From the NCBI GenBank assembly GCA_028874195.1, contig JAPPLM010000044.1, positions 37,127 to 101,126 of the forward strand: 64,000 nt of DNA. The letters are read 5' to 3'. Positions within the stretch are counted from its first letter, which is position 1. Every line of letters begins with the position of its first letter. The position numbers and the translations under genes are program-made. The notes under the pieces are model-generated. The model worked only from the letters and a program-made list of their open reading frames with translations. It was not told where the DNA came from and did no database searches. The DNA is from Chloroflexota bacterium (GTDB taxonomy: Bacteria > Chloroflexota > UBA11872 > VXOZ01). Below, piece by piece: positions 59,029 through 64,000 of the stretch.

Positions 59029-59814
59029 TCAATGCCGTGGTTTCTCGCGGAGGATTTTCCACACGTATGGGATGAGCGTCAGTTGCCGACGCCAGCGCCA
59101 TGGTTGGCGAAAGAGGCGATAGCACCATTCCAGATTCATCCCTCGCACCCAAAGTGGGGCACGCGTGACCGCTCCTGAAATATAGTCAAAGCTTCCGCCC
59201 ACGCCTATCGCCAAGCGCGCGCCGGTTTCTTCTTGGTATTGCTGAATCCAAAAGTCTTGCGCCGGACAACCGAAGGCAACGAAGAGGATACCCGCGCCGG
59301 ATTCTCGAATCTGTGCGCACAGTCCGGCTGCGTGCTTGGGGTCGGGCGAGCCAACGGCCGTACCGGCAACAGTGAGATCAGGGATTTCTTGCTGTAGAAT
59401 GGCTGCCGCCTTCACGGCTATTCCCGGCGCGGCGCCTAGCAGGAACACGGGCACCTGCTCTTGCGCGGCGCGGACGCACAACGCTTGCATGAGATCGATG
59501 CCGGTCACGCGTTCCGCGTCGACGAAGCCTTGGCGGCGCATGGCCCATACAATGCCGGCGCCGTCAGGTACGACCAAGCTCGCGTTTCGTATAGCTGAAC
59601 GAAAGGGAGCATCGTGCTGCGCCAGCATGACAAATTCAGGATTAACCGTCACAACTTGGTGGTGGCCGGCGGTCTTGAGAAACCGCATACAACAGTCTAC
59701 TGCTTCCGCCATGGTCAGGCAGTCCACACGCACACCGAGAACCTCAGCGCTTGCGGGTTCGCCGGTGCTCTTGTTGGCTAGCTGGTCGCTTTGGTCTGAG
59801 TGAACTCTGTCCAC
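59029..59814 (-). CDS. WecG/TagA/CpsF-family glycosyltransferase
   Basis: 261 residues from GTG 59814. GVRVDCLTMAEAVDCCMRFL near residue 27, VVTVNPEFVMLAQ near 55 and VPDGAGIVWAMRRQG near 82 are family blocks; the Asp in PDG is catalytic. GILFVAFGCPAQDFWIQQY near 170 and GVGGSFDYISG close the fold. It transfers a GlcNAc- or ManNAc-type sugar onto a lipid-linked glycan. Its first 37 bases overlap the end of the upstream glycosyltransferase, so the two are coupled. Confidence 0.88.
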   Translation of the reverse strand: MDRVHSDQSDQLANKSTGEPASAEVLGVRVDCLTMAEAVDCCMRFLKTAGHHQVVTVNPEFVMLAQHDAPFRSAIRNASLVVPDGAGIVWAMRRQGFVDAERVTGIDLMQALCVRAAQEQVPVFLLGAAPGIAVKAAAILQQEIPDLTVAGTAVGSPDPKHAAGLCAQIRESGAGILFVAFGCPAQDFWIQQYQEETGARLAIGVGGSFDYISGAVTRAPLWVRGMNLEWCYRLFRQPWRWRRQLTLIPYVWKILREKPRH

Positions 59815-60890
59815 TTTGCTTCCACGAATTCCTTAAACTGAGCCGCGAATACCGCTTGATCGAATTGCGCGGTTGTCTCGCGGCACACGTCAGGCGAAAA
59901 GTCACCGGGGTTGAACTCTCGTAGCACCCGCGAGAACGCGGCTGCTGACTGCTCTGCAACGAGCATGCCGTTGACGCCGGGCTGCACAATCTCAGTGGCG
60001 CCGCCGGCCCCATAGGCAATCACCGGCTTGCCGGCGCTGAGCGCCTCCACCATCACAATGCCAAAGTCTTCTTCACCCGGAAAGAGCAAGGCGCGGCAGC
60101 CGGCGAGCTGTGCGATGAGTTCTTCTTCTGCTAACCAGCCGAGCAATGTGACGTTGGCGGGAGCCATCTCTGCCAAGCGGTTGCGGAGCGGGCCGTCGCC
60201 AATCACGCGCAGGGGAACGCCGGCATCTTGGGCGGCCGCAATTGCGATGTCGACGCGCTTATGGGATTCCAAACGCCCCACATATACATAGTACCCTTCA
60301 TCCCGTGCCGTCTGCGACTGGAAGCGGTCTGTGGATACTGGTGGATAGATGACAGAAGCCTCTCTGTCATAGATGCGGCGAATGCGTTCTGCCACGGTAT
60401 GGGATATCGCCACCATGTGGTGCGGCTGCGCTGCCGCCCAGCGGTCCCAGCGGCGCAGGTGCGGACGAAACAATGCGTCGAGTCCACGCAGCGGCCAGCT
60501 CATCTGCTGGCGGTCAGTAGCGGGTGTCATGCCCCAGAGAAAGCGCGGCGGCGTGTAGCAGTAGCAAATGTGCAGCGTATCATTGCGTCGCGGGAGCCCC
60601 TTGGCAGCGAAGCTCGCAGAGGAGACAACGACATCAAACGGCTCGGTGTCGATCCGACGAAATGCCAATGGATACAGTGGGGTGAGGAACTTCTGTACGC
60701 GGGCCGGATGAGGGATTCTTTGGAGAAATGACGTGCGCACGTCCCAACCGGCAGTGTCCAGGGCAAACGTGCCGCGATCAAGAAAGGAGGTATACACGGG
60801 CGCTTCCGGCCAGAGGCCGCGCATAACCGCAACAGTCTGCTCGGCGCCACCCAACGTATAGAAGTAGTCGTGCGCAATTGCCACTCGCAT
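59778..60890 (-). CDS. Glycosyltransferase family 4
   Basis: 370-residue GT-B enzyme. MRVAIAHDYFYTLGGAEQTV at the N-terminus is the acceptor-site loop. VYVGRLESHKRVDIAIAAAQDAG near residue 205 is the start of the nucleotide-binding domain. FPGEEDFGIVMVEALSAGKPVIAYGAGGATEIV near 280, read in blocks, supplies the EX7E donor motif. Mannosyl or similar transfer in surface polysaccharide assembly is likely. It precedes the WecG-like gene in the same operon. Confidence 0.88.
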   Translation of the reverse strand: MRVAIAHDYFYTLGGAEQTVAVMRGLWPEAPVYTSFLDRGTFALDTAGWDVRTSFLQRIPHPARVQKFLTPLYPLAFRRIDTEPFDVVVSSASFAAKGLPRRNDTLHICYCYTPPRFLWGMTPATDRQQMSWPLRGLDALFRPHLRRWDRWAAAQPHHMVAISHTVAERIRRIYDREASVIYPPVSTDRFQSQTARDEGYYVYVGRLESHKRVDIAIAAAQDAGVPLRVIGDGPLRNRLAEMAPANVTLLGWLAEEELIAQLAGCRALLFPGEEDFGIVMVEALSAGKPVIAYGAGGATEIVQPGVNGMLVAEQSAAAFSRVLREFNPGDFSPDVCRETTAQFDQAVFAAQFKEFVEAKWTEFTQTKATS

Positions 60891-61296
60891 GCTGCTTCTA
60901 TGCTAGCAAAATGCCGCGCGCATGGACAGAAGCAGAATGGTTTGCCGGAACGGACATACAGCGAGATTCACCTGTTGCACCCACGAGGCGATAGCAGAGA
61001 TGTAGCGCAAGGGTAGTTCCCTATCTCTCTACTCTGTAAGGTCTTGAAGTTGGAGAGCGATAGAGTAACACTGTTTCAGTTCGACAGATCCATACGGAGC
61101 ATTCCACAGACCTCAAGATACAATGCGAGGCGGGTTGACCGCGGAAGTGTGCGGCATGACGGAATGAGTCATTCCTTCCGATCAAGCAGAGCTTCCTGGG
61201 GAGGCGCCCTCATCTTTCTCCCTATTGCCACAGGTCGGCTGGAGGCGTAACGTTAGAATAGTGGGTGAAACGCTCATTATGGATAGGGAGAATGCT
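60891..61296. other. Gap between glycosyltransferase and small hypothetical gene
   Basis: 406 bases between divergent genes. Promoters for both sides should lie here, but no convincing box pairs, repeats or small genes were seen. Confidence 0.4.
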
Positions 61297-61572
61297 ATGG
61301 CAGGCCGGACTTACGGACCTGGGGAGATAGCGGCCCGGGGAGAAGCGATCTACCGGGAACAGATCCACTCTAAACTTGCGTCGGTTGAAAAGGGGAACTT
61401 CGTGATCATAGATGTTGAGACCGGCGACTACGAGGTCGATACAGCCGACGCCCTAGCCACGCGGCGACTACTGGACCGGAGACCGAACGCTGTAACGTAT
61501 GGAGTGCGCGTCGGCCATCGCGCAGCATACAGCCACGTTGGCGGTTTTCGTATGCCCAAGCGCGATGACTAA
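61297..61572 (+). CDS. Small conserved-looking protein, antitoxin-like
   Basis: 91 residues from ATG 61297, 6 bases after GGGAG; ATG 61279 or an upstream start would lengthen it. ARGEAIYREQIHSKLASVEKG then FVIIDVETGDYEVDTADALATRRLLDRRP form an alpha/beta unit, and TYGVRVGHRAAYSHVGG ends it. The KGxFVxIDxETGDYExD pattern occurs in small bacterial proteins that often lie next to toxin-like or protease genes. No partner gene follows here; the next gene is convergent. Function unknown. Confidence 0.6.
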   Translation: MAGRTYGPGEIAARGEAIYREQIHSKLASVEKGNFVIIDVETGDYEVDTADALATRRLLDRRPNAVTYGVRVGHRAAYSHVGGFRMPKRDD

Positions 61573-61617
61573 GGAGAGAGTAGACGGAAATCAGCAAGCG
61601 CAGATTAGACTTTCAGG

Positions 61618-62898
61618 TCAAAAAGCAGAAATACGTGGCAACTGTCTGCCCTCGCGCTCGGTATCGGGGAACTGCACACGATACCTTTCAAGCAATTCAG
61701 TCTTGTTTTTTTTGCTGAGTTTTTCTTCTGCAAGATAGGCGACTAAGTAGGTTGACAGATTCCGGTTCTTTGTAATGATCCTTCCGTCTGTACCGCCCGT
61801 CCAAAGCACACGATCCCACACCTTTAGGTTTTCTTCAGTAATCGCCCAGGGTAAGCGATTAAGGTTATTGCAGGCCTCATCCATTGAGAGGTTAGTCGGC
61901 GGGTTAACCAGGCGCACAAATGCACGTACCAGACACTCCTGTGCTACCGGTTTGCCAAGCAAGTTAGAATCCCGGATCTTGCGCCGTTTGTCGTCGCTCT
62001 TGCTTTCGGTATCACCAAGTGCGTCCCTAAAGACCTCTATGTTCTCCAGCAGTTGCTCCCAAACTTCGTGTACCTTCTTGCGATAGAGTGAAATCTTCTC
62101 CGGGCTAGGCAATTGAGTCTTGTCGACCTTACCGTGGGGGAAGTTCTCAGTAATTATGGCAATGTTGCAATTATAGATAATTGCGAGGGTCGTAAAGTGT
62201 CGGTCACTTCTATTCAAAGTATTTGTACTGAATTTTACTATCCTTGCACCGATTAGTTCGTTTGAGACTTCGCGTGTGAGGACTGCAACGATGTCATCGT
62301 CATCAGTAACGATGTTTTGCCCTGTGGTCGTCGGCTTAGCGTAGCGATTGACACGCGTGAAAATTTTTCGTGCTCTCCTTGACTCATAGGGCACAAGAAT
62401 AACGGTGACATCTTCCTGTGCGAGTCCTGTGCAGGGCGTTTCTATACTTGCAATTTCACGCCCTCTTTCATCACGTCCACTTACTGCAAATTCGATTGCC
62501 TTGATGCGGTGTTGTCCGTCAAGAGGAACCAAGACCTCTCCACCTTTGAAAGTGAGAAAACCTATCGAGGCCGCCGCTGTCTTGTACAGATTAGGCACCC
62601 CCTTTATCAGCATTTCAGAGAGAGGCTCGAACTGGTCATTGTCGTCAAAATTCATCGCTGCAACAATGACCGCCCCAAAAAACCTTGAATTGTCATTAGC
62701 AAAGTACGGTGCAATTTGACTTTTCACACGGTTATAGTTGAGGTCACGCTGGTAACGTTCCTCAACGGACATATCCTCCCATCCCTCCAGTTCCCTCGGA
62801 ATCTTGACTTTGTCGGACAATTCTTGAGCTTTCATTGAGAGGATGTAGTAGTCAGTACTGCCCAACCGGGCTTTCATAGCTGGTAGCGTTGTCGGCAT
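61618..62898 (-). CDS. DGQHR-domain protein (DndB-like)
   Basis: 426 residues. The DGQHR motif is at 127-131 (LVPLDGQHRIKAIEF), followed by KIFTRVNRYAKPTTTGQNIVTDDDDIVAVLTRE near 190 in blocks. Both match DndB-type proteins of DNA phosphorothioation systems, which have a ParB/Srx-like fold. No dndC, dndD or dndE is visible. It is the third gene of an operon with a GIY-YIG protein (11-base gap) and a DUF262/DUF1524 nuclease. AT-rich. A DNA-sensing or nuclease-regulating role is inferred. Confidence 0.78.
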   Translation of the reverse strand: MPTTLPAMKARLGSTDYYILSMKAQELSDKVKIPRELEGWEDMSVEERYQRDLNYNRVKSQIAPYFANDNSRFFGAVIVAAMNFDDNDQFEPLSEMLIKGVPNLYKTAAASIGFLTFKGGEVLVPLDGQHRIKAIEFAVSGRDERGREIASIETPCTGLAQEDVTVILVPYESRRARKIFTRVNRYAKPTTTGQNIVTDDDDIVAVLTREVSNELIGARIVKFSTNTLNRSDRHFTTLAIIYNCNIAIITENFPHGKVDKTQLPSPEKISLYRKKVHEVWEQLLENIEVFRDALGDTESKSDDKRRKIRDSNLLGKPVAQECLVRAFVRLVNPPTNLSMDEACNNLNRLPWAITEENLKVWDRVLWTGGTDGRIITKNRNLSTYLVAYLAEEKLSKKNKTELLERYRVQFPDTEREGRQLPRISAF

Positions 62899-62909
62899 TT
62901 CTGCTTCCT

Positions 62910-63239
62910 TTAACGTTGTCGGTGTTGTTTGTTTGCCTCGGGCTTCCAGGCACTTATAAAGCGACGCTCAAGAGTGTCTATCTTATTCCTATCAATTGAC
63001 ATGTAGCAAACGTCTAGGTTCTCACCGAATGCCTGTATCCACAGCCCCAAGACCTCATTGTGAGAACCACGCCAATGGTCCCTTAGTCGTTCCCTAATTG
63101 ACCGATCTTTCGCCTGACCAACATAGATGCACTTTCCGTTGTCTCTGCACCAAAATGCATACACACCGGTAGTCTTTTCCGATATTTGGGAAAGGGTAGG
63201 ATATGACCACGGTAACGATACTCTTACAGTTTTCCTCAT
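62910..63239 (-). CDS. Small GIY-YIG nuclease-fold protein
   Basis: 109 residues. The motif GVYAFW at 25-30 and CIYVGQA at 37-43 is the GIY-YIG pair. RERLRDHWR near 49-57 contains the catalytic Arg, and LERRFISAWKPEANKQ (from 90) contains the metal-binding Glu and the late Asn. All key positions appear present. The ATG shares one base with the TAA of the upstream DUF1524 gene (TAATG). The stand-alone domain lacks a DNA-binding module, so a partner protein may guide it. Confidence 0.8.
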   Translation of the reverse strand: MRKTVRVSLPWSYPTLSQISEKTTGVYAFWCRDNGKCIYVGQAKDRSIRERLRDHWRGSHNEVLGLWIQAFGENLDVCYMSIDRNKIDTLERRFISAWKPEANKQHRQR

Positions 63240-64000
63240 TATACCTCAGGCAAATGCCAGACTTTAGAGGCGAGCCAAGCTAATCGTTCTTGCCGCTTTT
63301 GAATCTTATCGGGAGACCAGTCCTTGGCACTCGCGATTTCCCGCGTGAGGAGTATTGCACTGTTCTCGTAGATACTCTTTTTTTGCGAGAAGTTGCTGTT
63401 GTCGGCGGCCCTAGGACTGTTTTCAGCACTACTAAGCAGGGCAAGGTTGCCAATCCGAGAGACATATTCCAAATGTGCTTGGTTATCGAAGTGTTGCCAG
63501 CCATCCAAATGCTCTTCGGATTTTGGAAGTATGTGTTCGACCGTATACTTATTTTCATCAATGACAATGCTTCCAGGTTGTTCATAGTAGGCTAATCCCA
63601 GCAAGAACCGCTTTGCTTTAGCCGTCGCTCTTTCGGAAATTGTCGACTGACTCATTTTGTCAATAAAGTTCGAGTCCTCAAGTACGCCGTGCCGGTCACA
63701 CTCACGTAGAACGCTAGTAAATGCTACGGTATCAAGAGATTCAGCGCATGTGATCATCTGCGCCAAAGTGGAAAAGCCACTCTCGAAATGAGAGGGTTGG
63801 AACGTAGCCACCAGGGCCGTGCGCATTACAAATGAGGTAAGTAACTCCAATCGCTGATGTACGAGGCGTGCGGTACTCTTTTTCTTGCTTTGGTCGGTTT
63901 CCCGCAGATAACAGTTTAGCAAGGCAAACACTATGGGCCGTGTTACGGGAATTAGTAGTTGTTGACTTAATGCCTTCTTGACGCTAGACTGTAGTTGCCA
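63239..64000 (-). CDS. DUF262/DUF1524 (GmrSD-like) nuclease, C-terminal part, cut by window edge
   Basis: The frame is open to base 64000 (253 residues visible), so the N-terminus lies outside the window; the GTG at 63931 is internal. The visible part is the DUF1524 half: a helical region, then KYTVEHILPKSEEHLDGW, where E-H is the HNH core, and RIGNLALLSSAENS with the conserved Asn. Such proteins form GmrSD-type modification-dependent nucleases with a DUF262 NTPase-like N-terminus. It is the first visible gene of the operon with GIY-YIG and DGQHR partners. Confidence 0.78.
   Translation of the reverse strand, partial: WQLQSSVKKALSQQLLIPVTRPIVFALLNCYLRETDQSKKKSTARLVHQRLELLTSFVMRTALVATFQPSHFESGFSTLAQMITCAESLDTVAFTSVLRECDRHGVLEDSNFIDKMSQSTISERATAKAKRFLLGLAYYEQPGSIVIDENKYTVEHILPKSEEHLDGWQHFDNQAHLEYVSRIGNLALLSSAENSPRAADNSNFSQKKSIYENSAILLTREIASAKDWSPDKIQKRQERLAWLASKVWHLPEV

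Overview
This 64 kb window is bacterial chromosomal DNA. It is GC-rich by eye, densely coded, and interrupted by three visibly AT-richer accessory blocks. The gene content and protein style point to an uncultured, probably marine or sponge-associated Chloroflexota bacterium. Supporting signs are a Tat-type lipoprotein solute-binding protein with an acidic Glu/Ala/Pro linker, a VanW protein preceded by LGFP-like repeats, paired Gfo/Idh oxidoreductases with amidohydrolases, HyuA/HyuB, sulfatase and C45 hydrolase genes, and an NHLP-type peptide exporter. This placement is inference; no rRNA is present.

Left part (1-14 kb): an M20 peptidase, a CPA2 antiporter with CBS domains, a Gfo/Idh-DMT transporter-ADP-ribosylglycohydrolase cluster behind an operator-like dyad array, a VanW protein, an amidohydrolase/oxidoreductase pair, a polyprenyl synthase coupled to galU, thpR and folK. 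Two copies of a short palindromic MITE-like element lie here. One of them supplies the stop codon of thpR.

14.8-18 kb: an AT-rich restriction locus. One 881-residue chain carries nuclease, adenine methylase and specificity segments plus an unusual C-terminal domain. It is translationally coupled to a small DUF7689-like protein.

18-31 kb: hemW overlapping a divergent amidohydrolase, an acyltransferase, a DegT aminotransferase, a sugar isomerase, arginine genes argD, argG and argH, a winged-helix protein, and ctaB with a clear promoter and operator-like palindrome.

31-39.5 kb: tRNA-Asn, a methyltransferase, and then a ribosomal-peptide secretion locus. It holds a 65-residue double-glycine precursor with its own strong terminator, a HlyD-like adaptor, a C39 peptidase-ABC exporter broken by a one-base frameshift, and a second 971-residue ABC exporter. 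No recognisable maturation enzyme lies between them.

39.5-42.3 kb: an unknown protein convergent with a DNA methyltransferase fused to an HNH nuclease, a candidate one-protein restriction-modification enzyme.

42.3-56 kb: a leftward scavenging region with a deacetylase-like protein, C45 hydrolase, NIF3-like protein, orphan solute-binding protein, DAO-type oxidoreductase, HyuA/HyuB and an atypical sulfatase. 55.8-61 kb: ndk, then heptose-kinase-like and nucleotidyltransferase genes, a ribokinase-like gene and two glycosyltransferases for surface polysaccharide. The right edge (61.6-64 kb) is a three-gene defence-like operon: DUF262/DUF1524 nuclease (cut by the window end), GIY-YIG protein and DGQHR (DndB-like) protein.
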